From Solenopsis invicta (taxonomy: Eukaryota; Arthropoda; Insecta; Hymenoptera; Formicidae), in the NCBI RefSeq assembly GCF_016802725.1, contig NC_052679.1, positions 19,533,548 to 19,597,547 of the forward strand: a DNA stretch of 64,000 nt. Direction: 5' to 3'. The notes below the pieces were generated by a model, which saw only the letters and a list, made by a program, of their open reading frames with translations, was not told the origin of the DNA and did no database searches. Positions 10,389-24,740 of the stretch are shown here, piece by piece. Each line of letters starts with the position of its first letter. Position 1 is the first letter of the stretch. The translations under genes were made by a program, and so were the position numbers.

Positions 10389-13188
10389 TATTTAAGTCAT
10401 TTACGATTTAAATGACAGAATGTGCGAAACATTTTAATTTTTCCGTAATTACATAAAAGCTTGAATGGAAGGATAAAATTATGTGACTGTTTAATTAAAT
10501 TGATCCACTTGGTGGAATATAAAAATCGATGTGTGCTTACGAGATTAATATCCATGATTAAACTCTAGACTGAAAATTTATATCTATGTACAGTACATTT
10601 TAAACTCTTTTTAAATTATGCAGAAATGTCGTCATATTTGATTATAGCGCAATAAAACGTTAAGGGAAGGGGAATGTAGTGAGTTTTATTTAAAAGGAAA
10701 TCTCTTTTTATATCCACTATATTACAGCATAAAATCGGACTTGGGTATATTACGTTTGAATTGTATAATAAAATGCGCGGCGATGTGAAATGCACGGTCC
10801 ACCTACGCGCGGACGAGGAATTTCTCAGGCTAACTTGCATAATCGCGGCAGGGATAGCACGCGGCGGATTGAGGAGCGGTCGGTTAAATCGTCCGTGTGG
10901 CGAAACACCGTTTAGCTCGGACGCGATCTTCCGAAAGAAACAGGAAAAATAATTAAGAACTTTGGAGCGCGGAGATCAAAGGGCCAAGTTCGTTAGACGA
11001 GACCTCGACGGTACTTTTACATCCGCGCGCAATCAGCGGATCGCCGAGCGCGGCATTGTAATCAAGATAATTAAACAACGCCGTCCGTTCTCCGCGGCCT
11101 CGCTGAAATATTAAAATCGTTCGAGAGTTCGCTCTCTCTTTCTCCCCCACCACTTTCCCTGCCCGGCTTCAGAGCTCTGCGTTATACTGCTTTTAATTCT
11201 CGATAAACAGTTCGTCGCTCTTTTTTTCGGGATGTAATTATATTGATCTTCTTCGAGGATTTGCGAATATCCTTTCGCGTTTGCCGCCTTAGTGCGCATT
11301 GAAGTGCGTTCGTAACCCTTTCGTTACAGTTTGCGAAACACCATCTGGCGTGTGGGTCACATATCGTACTAATTTTTCGGTTCTAACCATTCTCAAGTCG
11401 TTTATTTCTTGATATATTGATGTTTGATGATATATTTTTCTGTTTAAAAATAAAAATCTGAAAATTGGTGAAAATATATATATTAAATTCTCGGAATTAT
11501 TTCTTTTTCTAAAGTCCATTTATAATACAATAAAAATAAAAATTTTCAAGAAATGACTTGAGAAATATTTCATCTTTTTATTTTAAGCGCGTATATTTAA
11601 TAATCATTTTAATGTTTACGCCATTCCATTAAGATATAAAACATATTTTATTCAATGACATAACAAATTAAGACTGGTGAAATTTACGCAAGATAGTTTT
11701 AAGTTCCATTACGGACTAATGTAACTGGAAACATAAATTCTCGTTTATAGTTATGAAATACCATGACATGTCCGTCAGCGTTGTGCTCACGTAGAATACC
11801 GTTAATTGCAATTTATATAGCTGCGTCAGGTGAATCGTTACTCAATAAAAACATGTGCTTTTCCCACATCTGTGAATAAATGACGAAAACGATTGAGAAA
11901 TCTAGTCTCCATTAAACGTTACAAGCGCAACTTGTCATGTTCTGGACAAAAGCATGCAAACATGCATGTTTCCGTTTTTTTTTTAAACATAAATAGGATT
12001 CAGTTGCACATATCACGGATTATTCGAAATATTGGTATTGAACTATCAATTGGTACCTCTTAAAAATCTGTTATTTTATTTTAATATTTTTTAATATAAT
12101 TCCGATTTTCACGAGAAACTCTAATATACGAGAGATATTTTTGTATGAGATTAAATTAGGACGTCGAATGGAAGCCACTCGGAATATTGTTAAAGCTTTG
12201 CCGTTGATATAATGGTATTTAAAGCAAATAGATATAGCTAAAGAATGCACTCTTTGTTATTGATTTGAAAAAATTTAATTTGGCAACATGATCACAAATA
12301 AAGGACGTTGTTGATCAAAGAGAAATTAACAAAAATTCTATTAAAAGGAGATTGGAAAATTATTACCACATCATAAAAAAAACTATATAGATTATAATAG
12401 TTGTTATTTTTAAATTAAATTATATTTAGATGAAACTATTATCGATAACAAATAAGTTCAATTAGAATTATTGTAATTTTGTTAACAAATTAATATTTGG
12501 TAATCAAATTTAGAAAGAGCCGTACCATATCGTAGCAACAGAAACATAATTACTTACAACATCGAAAATATGCATCATTTTATATCGCGAATAAATTACT
12601 TTTTGAAAACAATATTGATAAAATATTTAATTTAAAATTGGCATCGACCATTATATCTTCTTGCAAATTTTACAAACGCAACAAATGATTTTTTAACTTT
12701 TGTTGTAAATAAAAATCGCCGTGCGATATTGATGTTGAAATATAGTGGTTGTGCAATGGTAACCATTTTTTTTGTTCTTCCCAACGTGCGCGCAGCAATT
12801 AACGAAAAACTTCTCGAGGCGGAAGTGCCTGTCAGAGTCGTGCATTTTAGCGCTTCTGTTCGTGCTATTTTTTTTCCGCATGGAAGAGCGCCTGGGAAAA
12901 AAATGCTTTTGCCTTTACGTCATTTTTTCGTTTCTGCTCTTTCGTCGTCACGTTCTTCGTTAATCACGTCATACCGTCAGTCTACGTACTCATTATAAAC
13001 GCGCACGCTGTTATGCTCGACTTTCTTGATTACAACGTCAAAATGCAATGCCTTTATAATTTTTTTTTGCTTTAACATAATAGAGCTGCATAGTGTAGTT
13101 TTAATGGTTATTGCGACTTTCCAAAATTTAATTTTAAATTTTATACTTTTTGTATTGTAAAATTTATATACAGTGTGAGAGAAATTTA
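10389..13188. other. Noncoding; AT-rich except a CpG-rich patch at 10.78-11.17 kb
   Basis: The patch at 10780-11170 has frames open on both strands but nothing recognisable. The remainder is AT-rich with short frames. No element ends are evident. Confidence 0.5.
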
Positions 13189-13226
13189 CGAAAGTCACAT
13201 ACATTAGATTATGTACGTGACTTTCG
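13189..13226. repeat. Short hairpin with 16-bp arms
   Basis: CGAAAGTCACATACAT (13189-13204) pairs with ATGTACGTGACTTTCG (13211-13226) at 15 of 16 positions around a 6-base loop. Weaker complementarity continues outwards (CAGTGTGAGAG before, TAGTGTAT after), so it may be the core of a small inverted-repeat element. Confidence 0.65.
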
Positions 13227-14830
13227 CGATTTTTTAGTGTATTTTTTCTAAAGTAAAAGAGAAAAGTAAAATGAAAAAAAAATTACCTCGCAAATAATGG
13301 TTTTAACAAATATTTGCGATTTATTATCTTCACTTTACCTTTATCGGCTTATTAAATTATTGTACACAACACGTATGTACGTGTGTGCGTATGTGTGCGC
13401 GCGCGTGGAGAGTAAAAGGTAATTAACGTCCGGAAAAAATTACAATAAAATACGAATGCGTAGCCCGTTACGTGTATAAATTCCCAGACGCTTTCGGCCC
13501 GGCTGTATATTTGCGAGGTAAATCACGGACGATGTACATTGCTCGTCGAGGATGAAGTTACACGCATACTCACGCGTTTGGACACGAGCGTAGCGCGCAC
13601 GTAACGCCGCGAGCGAAACTTGAAAGGGTGCGTGTTCGTTGCATAGAAACAAAGGGAAAGAGAAAGAGAGAGTGCACGATGTGCTTTCATGCTTGGAAAT
13701 CAGGCGTCTAAATCTAAACGGCGCCGCGACACGACGTCCCCCTCCCCCTCTCTCTCTCTCTTTCCCTCTCTCTTCTTGAGCGTCGACTAATTACCGTTAA
13801 CGCGAGCCGCTTAATTAGCGTCAACGTTAATGCCTCACCACTGACTCGCGATGGAAACTGCGAAACCCGCTTCAAGGCGCGACGGATCGCTGTCTGCACC
13901 GCTCGAGAATTTATTTCGTCGACGTTGAAATCAGAATCCAAACGGAAACGTCGGGAAAATGAACGAAAGATCGAAAGATTTCAATACATATCGATTTAAA
14001 AGTTCGTGTCGGGCTTGTGTAAGTCACGTAAGTCATTATGAAACGCACGTTATAGCGAAGCTCACGCACTCCGTCGAATGATTTCGACGAATATGCAGAA
14101 CACGTCACGCAAATCATAACTGCGAAATATTTAGACATATTTTTTGAAAAGAATGCTGAACGGGGGTAGAAGGCAGGAAAGCACAATCCAATTGGTTACG
14201 TGAGCAGCGGGATTATTTCGCCAGTCGATTTCGCGATAAACCAAAAATTCAGCTCGCGAATAATTGAAACGCAGCGTCGAAGGCTTATGTATTTTTATGT
14301 TGTTAACGGCACCCGGGCAAAATTCCGCGCGCGAAGAAGCGTAGAGGGAAAATACCCAGGATCAGTCAATAAATATGGACGTATCGGATTTTTGTACATT
14401 TTCGCGTGGGGAAAATCCGCTACCTCTGAAAATAAAAGGAGTGACAATGCCAGATTTTTGCCGGAGGTTACGATGGATTTGTGTTTCAATTTAAAGTTGA
14501 AATTTCAATTTAGATGCCTGCGTATTGCCCGCAATAACGATACATTGCAACCTCGCGGTGTTGTCCTCTCGATATGTAAGGCAAATCGAACACAAAGTTT
14601 ATCGCTTGGTATTGGCATCCTGTATTTTCAGAGAAATCTCCTGTAATATCGATCTGGTAACAAATTGAATAAATAATTCTACAACTCGGTACTCGTTGGC
14701 ACGTTGGTACTACCCTTAGAGTACACGATATATTTTCGTATCGCATACCTTTCAGACTTACGTCTTTTTCCTTCTGCGTTTCGCACGAAATCCACGGGTA
14801 TAACGTCATAATCCTTTCGCGTACAATTGT
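13227..14830. other. Mixed noncoding, with a CT microsatellite
   Basis: The CpG-rich part at 13430-14480 includes a (CT)n tract at about 13748-13761. A 148-codon frame at 14200-14646 begins at GTG, not ATG, and shows no domain-like pattern. I do not call a gene. Confidence 0.45.
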
Positions 14831-17219
14831 GTGTACAATTTGAACAAGAAGGCGAAGCTTACGTGCCTGAGTGTAATCAAAGTCGGTATTGTAGAGGATT
14901 CAGTAATTAAGGAAAATCGCCCCCTACTACTTGAAATGCATGCTCATGTAATTGAGCGTACGTTCGCGTTTTTCTCTCGTCATGTGACGTTTCACGAGCG
15001 TTATCAAGATGTTTTTCCAACATGAAACAAGGATTAATGTCCTTCACACTATATGAAAGGCTAAACCCAGAAAAATGATATATCTTTTCAAAAGAGAATC
15101 CTTCAGCTCTCTTTGAATAACATTAATGGGTTTAATAATATTCATTTTTATATAGTCTAATAATAAATTGTTTTTTGCTACGGGAAAATTTTCATGTAAT
15201 ATTATATTAAATAACCAAAAAGTATGGAAAGATTTTAAAATTAATTTTTAATTTTTGAGATTATACAAGTCTTTCAATAATCACATAATTTATTGTGGGT
15301 TATACATAATTATTAAAATATTATGAATATATTAGCGTTATAGATAAATATTTTGTTAATTATGATTCTTTTGTGAATAATATGAATAAATTTTGTGACT
15401 TCGTTTGATGATAAAATAGTGTAAAGAATTTTTACATATGAATAGAACGTTTATAAACATGTGCAGTAATTCCGCGCGATTTGCTGCAAATTAATAGTTT
15501 TAATTAACACTTAATTTATTTTCGAGATAGAAAAAATTCATAAATTATTAGTACTTGATTTGGAAAACGTTTTTGATAATCATTATCCGCGAGTCGAGTT
15601 GTATTTCATCCTACAATTCGTCGAATCATTATAAAAAAATTGTAGATGCAATCTACTTGTAGATGTTTAGACTTACATGACACAGAAAAAATCAAGTTTT
15701 ACTTTTAAAAATGATATAAGAAAGAGAAATAACTACTTTTTCTAATTACTATTAGCGTTAATATCGCATCGCAACTTTCTACAAAAATATAAGCAAAAAA
15801 GAGTAAGATATTTCCATATTATGTATAAAAAATTCTCATGACTGTAAAAATGATTAACGCAAAAATTTTTTACTCCATTTTAGAAAACTGTGATTTAAAG
15901 ATAACTGAGAATATGCTTGTAATAGCAGATTTAAATTTTTTATACAATTCAGAAATTCATTAATATTTTTTTTAATCTTTAGTAATAACTTATATTAAAT
16001 CTAAAAATCTGGATCTATATTGTATAATAATTGATACATATAAAATCATATATTTCTAACACTAAATGGGTGTAGTGCAATAATTCATATAATATATGCA
16101 ATCATATTATGAAGAAATATTGATCCTTTTAATAACTAGGTGGCCTAAATTCGAATAGTAATAATTTGATCATAAAGTAACGTGCATTCACTAACAATAA
16201 GTGCAATGTCGAATGTTGACTTAACAAAGCTCAAAAGTGTAAAGTCATTCGTTAGATTGCGGATGATGCGCATTGCACTATTAATAGCTATATATATCGC
16301 TCGTATATTTCATGTAAATAAATCCTTAGTGACCCGCGCTTATAATATCGCGATTATCGCACTATAGTGAAAATGGTAATACCATGTTTTCGTAACATAT
16401 GCGATGCAGTTCCCTAATACGTTTAACGCATTATCATAAATATCATCACGACCGATTACATGATTGCAGTCGAATATTCGTTGTTGATGACCGCGGGCAC
16501 TTTACAATTTAGCATGACATTTATTTCAGCATTTATGTTCATTTACGTATGCCTATCTTTTATAAACAACGCGTTTATGACGCACACTTCATATAATTGC
16601 ATAATCCCAAAAGTTTAATTTGGGATTCTACAATATCTTTATACATATAAAGGAATTTATGACGTTATAAATTTTAATAATTGTTGCTTCAAAGCGCTGA
16701 TTTATTCGACCAATTTGCGAGTGGTATTTAATTATTACGACCAAGCGATACATAATCGTGTGTAAGACTAGAAACATTGCGCAAGAGAAAAGCACGACGG
16801 GTAAATATGCTTTGATCGTGTCGCGGTTCAAACATTTGGGACGGTATTTGTGCACAAAGCGACAGAGAGCGAGGCGGTCGAAGCGTGTACAATACACCTA
16901 TTTTTCGCGCTGTTCACACCATTGATCACTCTTTTCCTCTAACGCGTATATATGCGATCGAATAAACTACACCGCTCATTTTATGTTTGTTTTGTCACGC
17001 GATATCGTGTCATCAGCTCGTCTAACTGCTATTTTAGTGAACCTATGTAATGCGTAATACATAATAAAACGACCTGAATCTCTATCGATGAATTAAAAAT
17101 GTTAAAAGGCATTTCGAGTTACGTTAATTCATTACTGTTGTAGACGATTGCTACCATAGAGCTGACACTTGACAGGCCACTTTATTTTAAAGATTTGATA
17201 TGCCTTACGGCGTTGATAA
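14831..17219. other. AT-rich noncoding stretch
   Basis: AT-rich throughout with short frames only. No repeat or gene recognised. Confidence 0.55.
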
Positions 17220-17425
17220 CACGAAAAGAACGATTTCGTTAGATCAAAAAGTAATTTTATTGGACCATCAAAATAATTACGTTCAAGCATGTTCAGCAAT
17301 GCTGTAAAATGTTTTGACATGTCCACCAACCAGCTTTAGTGGTTCAGCATAATTATTTTGATGACATAACAAACTTATTTTCAGCTAAATTTTTAACTAA
17401 CTTCAGCAAAGCCGTCTTTTTCGTG
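17220..17425 (+). mobile_element. Family B element, copy 3
   Basis: The left end CACGAAAAGAACGATTTCGT matches the reverse complement of the right end, GCAAAGCCGTCTTTTTCGTG (17406-17425). Subterminal arms ACCATCAAAATAATTACGTT (left, from 17263) and CATAATTATTTTGATGACAT (right, from 17348) are long complements. At 206 bp it is the most compact copy. A fragment like its centre, AAGTTTTAGTGGTTCTGCTA, recurs at about 17608-17627. Confidence 0.65.
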
Positions 17426-18619
17426 AACACAAATCCTTTTTTAGGCGTGACATTTGCACCGAACTGTTTCTACATTTGTCTAGCACATCCATATTTATTT
17501 GAGAATACCATAAATTACACGTACTATCATAAAGAGAAGATAATAGCTGAAATACGGAACAGTTATTAACCAAATGCAATAAGCAGCGCATTGTCCTTGG
17601 TAACCAAGTTTTAGTGGTTCTGCTATACAATGTTCTCCGCAACTTGGTTGATATGTATTTCGCACGGGCGCCATTATTGAAATTGCGGTTTAATCCCGCA
17701 TACCGCATTACATGACGCATATCGCGAAAATTGAATTACGAGAAGAAAAAATGTACATTCACATTATAAATATACATGAATATATATTGTGCGGTTTGCT
17801 GTTCATTCGCTAGCAAATGCTAGATGCCGCATCGTTTTGTTATCGCTTTTAATTTTAAACTTCACCGTTTCGGAAGTTTTAAAGCGGATTTCGCGATTTA
17901 TGAGTTTACGCGTACGCACCGGGCATGGTTCTCTGTACACGAGTCACACGGGTAACAGGTACACATTTTATCACTGCACGGCGGGAAATAAATTCCACGG
18001 CACGCAACAGGAAAATTTGGCTTTTTAAATGCGTCAAGTATTTATGGTTAATAAAATTTTCCGGACTGCCGGGCCTCTCCGCGCGCATGTGCGCGTGCGC
18101 GCACGCGAGTGCGACTTGCCTGCATTTTTCATTTTACGCGCGTTACTACCGAAGCGCGTCACTCTATTAATTCCGGTCCTTTGTGCGCGACGGATCATTT
18201 GTTTGCTACTCGTGTAATTAAAGTAAACGAGTCGTCGGCTGCACGCGTCGGGCCGATGGCGAGACGGGAGTCGGAATAGGGCGACGCCCGTTGTTTCCTC
18301 CCGAGAAATCGCGAGCGCTAACGAGCCGGGAATGTCTTCAATAAATATCAACGTTTTAATTAACATAATGCGGCGGCTTTATTGCCCGACATTTATCGCT
18401 GTCGCGTAACTCTCGTGCACGGGCGAAACACGTCGCGCTTTAATTGCACGATGCCATTATAAAAGCCGCCGTCGTGATATAATGCAAGCGAGACTATCGG
18501 CTGATAGCGAAGGTTCGAAAATACCTGCGAAGAACCGATCGTAAAAGAGCCGGTTCGCACTTCTTTTACCTTTCTTGTGTCTGTCGAACCAATTTTGCTT
18601 CAAAATCGGTCAAAAGTTG
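17426..18619. other. Mixed noncoding
   Basis: A small inverted repeat AACCAAGTT/AACTTGGTT spans about 17602-17648. A CpG-rich patch lies at 17890-18480, with ATG frames on both strands (for example 110 codons on minus from 18366). These overlap each other and look compositional. Confidence 0.45.
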
Positions 18620-18731
18620 CACTGAGAGAAAAAAATCATTGCAATTATTATAATTTAATTATAATTTCTAATTATTTTTCGTTTTAACTATATGTAATTA
18701 TAGCTACAAATGCTAAACACTTTTTTTCAGT
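18620..18731 (+). mobile_element. Short family A-like element or relic
   Basis: CACTGAGAGAAAAAAA at the left and CACTTTTTTTCAGTA at the right form imperfect terminal inverted repeats about 110 bp apart, enclosing AT-rich sequence. The left end is nearly identical to that of the copy at 42848. The interior is too short and simple to align with the full copies, so it may be a solo or internally deleted copy. Confidence 0.45.
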
Positions 18732-18786
18732 ATAGTTACTTTTGTAGCGAGGAAAAAATTATGAAAATTCATATCTGTGCAAAAAT

Positions 18787-18866
18787 CTTAACATAAATTT
18801 TAAATATATAGATATATATATACTTAACATAAATTTTAAATATATATATATATATATATATATATC
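18787..18866. repeat. 36-bp tandem duplication running into a TA microsatellite
   Basis: CTTAACATAAATTTTAAATA starts at 18787 and again at 18823, with TA-rich sequence between. The second copy continues into an uninterrupted (TA)n tract to 18866. Confidence 0.75.
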
Positions 18867-21800
18867 AATTTATACGTGTATCTGAAGCGAATACAATTGA
18901 AAGCTGATGATTTGTGAAGAATATTATTCTTAATTTTGCCTTATTGTCCACGCAAAAATAAAACATATCGAAGAAATGCAATGGCTCTTTACGTTCACAA
19001 TAGGTTGCAATTTGCGTTGTAAAAGGTACAAAGTGAGGGCGTCCATTAGTAACATTAAGAAGTATTTCGGTCTCATCTAGCCGTTTCCCGCTAATGGATT
19101 CATAATCTTAATACTACTGAGCTCGAGTAAGCTCGCGTGTCTATGCTCGATATTACTTTACCGCGGCGGTCTCTTTCCATCCGTTTTTTCTTACCCTCGC
19201 GCGAGTTTCAACCTTTCCCTTCGTCGCTTTAAGATACTGCTGGGAATTAATCGCGATGGACCGAGCACTCACGTCCAACGATGGATAAAACCTTTTTCCG
19301 CGCGCGTGACGCGACTGTTACCATTGGCTCGAATCCACTCGTAACGAATGTTCCGGAATTAATAATACATGCACACGTAGCTCCACCAGCATGAAAAGTC
19401 AAGGGAGAACGCAGAAAAGCCATCCATTTCGAACCCTCTTGAGTATAGTGGATTTTCATAACGCGGAAAGACGGGAGTGTCTCCAAAACCGTTAATGAAA
19501 ACTATTGAACATATCTATTAATAACAAAATGTCTCTAATTAGCAATTAATAATAAAATGTGTTAAGTACAACGTGAGCTATTCAACATTAGACAAATAAT
19601 AAATGTAATGAAAAAATATTGTTAAAAATTAAATTCATAAATTCATAAATATTTAATGTTTAAGAAACAGTGATAAAAATAATCAAGAATAAATAAGAAA
19701 TTATCCGCTTTTTTTCGTAACATATAAAACTGTGATATCGCGTCCATTTCCATCTTTTCAATCTTTATACGTACGTTTATAAAGAATTTTCATTTTCCAC
19801 GAACTTCAATCCGTCATGCATGGATATTGCGAGGACGGAGTCGATTAAAGGTTTTACACCATCCTGTATGCAATAAACCCCGCAATATCGAATTGATATT
19901 AATTAGCCGCGAGGAAGTACCATAAAGACATTACGACGGTGCACCGCGAACCCGCGGGTAATTATTAGCGATTTAATGCTCCATCGACCGAGAACCCCAT
20001 AGAATACCGGCGTGTATGGTGCGCGAGAGCTATTGTCTCTCAGCAACGGAAGCTGTATGAGAACATCGTTGCATGCTTTATCACCGTTTTTTATGCTCTT
20101 TTCCTTTCGCCAAATTGCATTCGCCATACATTATTCTGATGGGCAGTACCGGCATGCGGCATCGATTTCGCTGCAACATCCTGCGGATTGAAAATTTCTC
20201 GATCGAACCTTTTTGCGTTTAATAATTTTGTCGCGAAATATTAGCGTTGCTGAAATTCTTCAAGTTCTATCAGTGCTTGTACCTCAACGAACAGATTGCG
20301 ATGTTAGATGGAATTTCCGTCGAGCCGTGTTCGATATTAATCACGAAAGATCGCGCGAGTCTCTTACGTAAATACTTTTGCTTCTACCATTTTTTTGCAA
20401 AATGTTCTAATAAAATTCTATAAAAATTATTTAAATAAACTTGTATGAATACGATTCGTGATATTGACGTTGAAAAATCTAGCATTGAATTGCGTAACTA
20501 TAAAAGTTAACACTGAATTAGTTTCCTCTTTATAATACTTATTCAGGAATATTTCTTCATATTCGTGAGGCAGCAGCTAAATTTGATGAGTCTCATTAGA
20601 CAATTGCATGCAAAGTTTGGACAAGATTTTAAATTTTTATTTCCTCCAATCTGATCCAAATTGCATCTCTGTAAAGTACTTAATTTATTTTTGATAGAAA
20701 AATAAGCTATGTAATAGCTATGAGTATTATACAACGTTAAATATCAAATAGCAAATAAGTTGCATGAGTCAAAATAAAAATAAATATTTTCTAGTAAAAG
20801 GCAAAAATTTTATAACTTATATTATACGTTTTTTGATTTTATTAAATATTAAATATTTTTTGTTTTTGAAATCAAAAAATAATGTTGTTTTTTAAAAAAA
20901 CATTAATATTATATAATATATTGACAAAGGAAATAATAAATCATTGAAACTCTTTGCTCCAAAAAATTCATAAAATTGGTAAAATAATATATATTTGTTT
21001 CAAAATCTATGTAATATGACCTATAACAATCAATAACTCCTATTAATAAAGTTTTCTCCAGAAATGTAATTTACGCTAAATCCACAAACGTCATAAAAAG
21101 CCACCGTTTTGCATCCGCTTTTTATCATCGGTCGCGTAATTATGGTAACAGAGCCAGCGGGCAGTCCATTAGCCGTAATAATTCCATAAAATCTGCTTCG
21201 CTAGCGCGAAAAAAAGTAGAGTCCTGCTCGTTGCGGGTTTTATCGCCGGCTGTTTTCTGCCTCTTTTCTTCTTTTTTTCGGACCCCCCTTTTCGTCCACG
21301 TCGAGAAATTCGCGACCGGCATATCGCGCTCTTGTATCAACCGTGACGCACTGGTTTTATGGTGTCTGTTAAAATAGACAGTGGCTGTTACGCCATGCTG
21401 GTGCCTGTAGTCGCATTTACGCTATGGCACGTGAAAATCCGATATCTGTATACGTTTGCACTTGAATCATATGTGCAGATCGGCTCACTGTGCGTGCACC
21501 GCAGACTTTGATAAGAGTTATGCGCCATGCGTACGTCTTTTGTCAAATTCGCTTCCGTCTTTCCGTCGCTAATATCAAAAATAACGTTTCAAGTTTAATG
21601 GGATGTGATGTGGAAATAATATTGTCGGGTATATTCACACTTTGTAATCCAACGTTTTTTTCCCTGTTTTCTTAGTTCAACGGATGTCTGATAGTGTCTT
21701 TGAAAAGGTTTTTGAGTTCTCAAAAATCTAAAAAAATTCTGATACGTTCTACCAACATTCCAGAATACGATTTCACAATTGTTTAACTCAAAACGTTTTT

Positions 21801-23692
21801 CACTTTTTCTGTGCGTTTGAAGTTAAAGCAAAATAATTCAAATTCAATCTTCAAATCTCTGATTGGATCACAGAGGATTATAAGTCGAAATGGACAGTAT
21901 AAAAAGAGTATCGTATAAAGCGTTTTAGCAATTATACTTTTCAATAAATGCGAAGTCAGTCACATCACGGCGATCGATTGTGCATTTGCTCGTCTCGTAT
22001 GTACAATCGCGTGAGCACGCATAGATTGCACACGTATATGGAAACCGCATGTTTGGATGTCCTTGTCTTCAGTATACGATAATATTGACTCGCATAGAGA
22101 GCTTGATACGGTTTCGGGAGTAACCCCAGGGACACGCCATTACCGGTCTGGCACACCGTAATAATTTAATGGCGCGAATTAGGTCAATGCCGGCGAGGCG
22201 GCGATATTGCTTTTATATAGCCGTGCTTTCGTGCGGGTTTCACGAGCAATGCTCGCCATCTTAGCCAGAGAGATTTGCATTACAAAAGAGAAATCTGTTT
22301 TGAGCTTATCGCAAGCTGGTAGAAATCGGAACACCGCATGTTAAGCTGTTTTACGGAAAGAGAAGGGGGAGGGGGGAGGGACCACTTTTGTACGGCTCCA
22401 TATTCGGATTGAAATTAACTTGTGTTTTTTTTTCCTTTACTTTTTTTTATCGGAATCGACTTGAGTTTATGAGCAATAATCTCGAGAAAAGGTGCATTGC
22501 AAATGGAATTCGCAAAGTGAAACTTGGCAATCTCTCGAAGTCGCTCGATAAGCCGAGCAAATTGCATTCATGCATTTGCGTGCCATGGCTTAGGACGATA
22601 ATGTGATAAGACACATGATAAAAAGCTTAGTGCGACTTTAGTCTATATTTATTTACAACTTTGACTTTCATAGCTTCTATCTGAAAAAGAAATCTTGCGT
22701 TCTCTTTTTTTTTTTTTATTTAAAAGAATAAAGAGTGAAAAATATTAAATCTCAATAATGATGGATTCGTGTTCTATCGGTTTTTAAATCAGGTAACAAA
22801 TTACGTAAGTCGCATGCTTTTCTTCTTGCGACTCTTCTTGTACGTCGTACTTTTGAGGAGCGCAAAAATGTCTCCATCGGACGCTTTCAGAAATAACGAG
22901 CTGCGCGCTCTATCGACTCTGCTTTTTCCCGCTTAAACGGCTGAAGGAAGCTCCGTGATCTCGTTAAGTGCCGATTTTATGGTTTCTACGAATCGCACGC
23001 ACGTGCAAAAGACACGCGGCTCTTCAGTCCAGGCCGAGCCGAGTCGAGCCGAAAGCGAGGGCGTCGCTTTAAATATAGCGTCCCCACGTCCCGTTGCATC
23101 TCCTTTTCTATTCCGCGGTATCCTCGAGGTGACATCCGCGCGCCCGGGTGGTGGGACGAACACGACCGAGCCGCGGCACGGTTATGGCGTTATGTCACGT
23201 TAATAACGTCCCGCGGTGTAAGCCGCTCCGATCTCTCCGCTATCCACGGCATTCGCGACCGCGACGTGGACGACTTTGAAGCTTTAATTAATGACGCACG
23301 GCGGAACGAGCTCGACGCGGACAGGCATGCCGAAATTGCATCGGTCCTCCTCATTTGCACGACGGCGGCGGCACGTCAAAACGTACGACGATAAATAATC
23401 CTCGTGGTCGGCGTAATCGTTGTTACGCCGCCGCCGCGTCGCCGGTTCCGCTACCGATCGCTACTGTCCAATCCCGGGATAACGAATGGTCATTTTCACG
23501 ATTTAGCGTGGCACACTGTTAACTCCGTCGGTAGCGCGCTTTGATTCACGATTATGTCTGTAGCTTATAAATTCTCTAGCGCAATTCGCGCTTTGATGGC
23601 TTTTTCAACGGTCCTGGTACATAATAGTTATTGAATTCCCTAGCCGTTATCTAATTTTAATAATAACTGAGACACTATTGCGCATTTATATA
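18867..23692. other. Noncoding; AT-rich to 22.8 kb, then CpG-rich
   Basis: I recognise no gene. A G-rich run lies at 22366-22380. From about 22930 to 23480 the sequence is CpG-rich, with short overlapping frames on both strands. Other frames here are 60-80 codons long, without domain patterns. Confidence 0.5.
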
Positions 23693-23815
23693 GGATGTTT
23701 CAAGATTTTCATAGTACTTCTCGATCAAGTAATTTTAAATGTTCGGGCTTTTTGTTTCTTCAACGGAAATTGAATGCCCTTTTCATAAGATTGTAGTCTT
23801 CAATTTGAAACATCT
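23693..23815 (+). mobile_element. Possible small MITE with GATGTTTCAA ends
   Basis: GGATGTTTCAA (23693) and TTGAAACATCTT (to 23815) are inverted repeats of about 11 bp, 100 bp apart. The motif recalls the GTGTTTCAT end of the element at 9564, but the interiors differ. With so short an inverted repeat the call is tentative. Confidence 0.35.
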
Positions 23816-23929
23816 TCGGAGCGAAGCATCAATGGAGAATAAGATTCTGCACTTAGCTATTTCAATACTATCTAACAATCCAATACAAATCTCGATAGTC
23901 TGTTAAATTTAAACGTCGTGTTAAAACAT

Positions 23930-24740
23930 AGACTATTTACGTTCGATTTTGCACGTAGGCGCGAGAGCATTGCCAGGATTCCCAGGACACCCGGTGAATC
24001 TCGCGTGTAGCGAGACTCTCTCATGGCACGATAATCGATGGTGATCGACCTCGCACAGCCTCGAGAGCCGCCCTCTCAAGAGTTTAACGAGCCGGTTGTT
24101 CGTGGATAGGGACGAGGAGGGGCCACGTGCAATTCGCGAAAGATGGTCGGTATTTATAAACAGCGTACTCGAGAACTTCCCGACCGACGTGAGTGGGTGA
24201 GAGGAGGGCGAGGCGGATCGGAGTCGGCGAAGAAAAATGAAGGAAAGAAACGGACAGACGGGGAATCATCGACGTGCTCGAAATCGCGGCCGGATGCGCA
24301 TGCAAATCTTTACCCGGGAGTCGAGCCCCCGAGTGAAGGAACCCGCAATTTGCGCGGCGCGGCGCGGCGCGGCGGCGATGCGGCCGGAGAACGGTGGTCT
24401 CGAACGGAGTAATTTCGCCATGGGATCGGCATTGTGTTCGGGAGATTAAAACTTTCCAATTTTCAACGGGAGTTCAGCGGCTGCCGCCGATCCCGGAGAC
24501 TTTACGAGGGTATATCTCGTTATTGAATGGCTAGCTCGCTCGGGTATATATCGCCGTGCTCGTTGAACCGCCAATTAAAAAGTATTCGCTCTCCGAAGGG
24601 TCCGTATGCGCGGCGCGCGCGTCTGCAATTAGAATAAATCTGTTCTCTTCATAAATCTCGTCATAGTGCCGCTTGATTTGTCCCCGCGGAATCGGGGATG
24701 ATACGGCATGCCACTTTTTCATCCTAAAACGAATCTGGAA
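23930..24740. promoter_or_regulatory. CpG-rich block
   Basis: CpG-rich with a GGCGC simple repeat at 24352-24377. Purine-rich sequence at 24180-24290 gives frames rich in R, G, E and K that are open in more than one frame. No splice-bounded exon stood out. It could be a promoter or enhancer block. Confidence 0.25.

Noticed and set aside
18034..18366. 110-codon ATG frame on the minus strand
   Set aside because: Overlaps several plus-strand frames of similar length and has no recognisable features.
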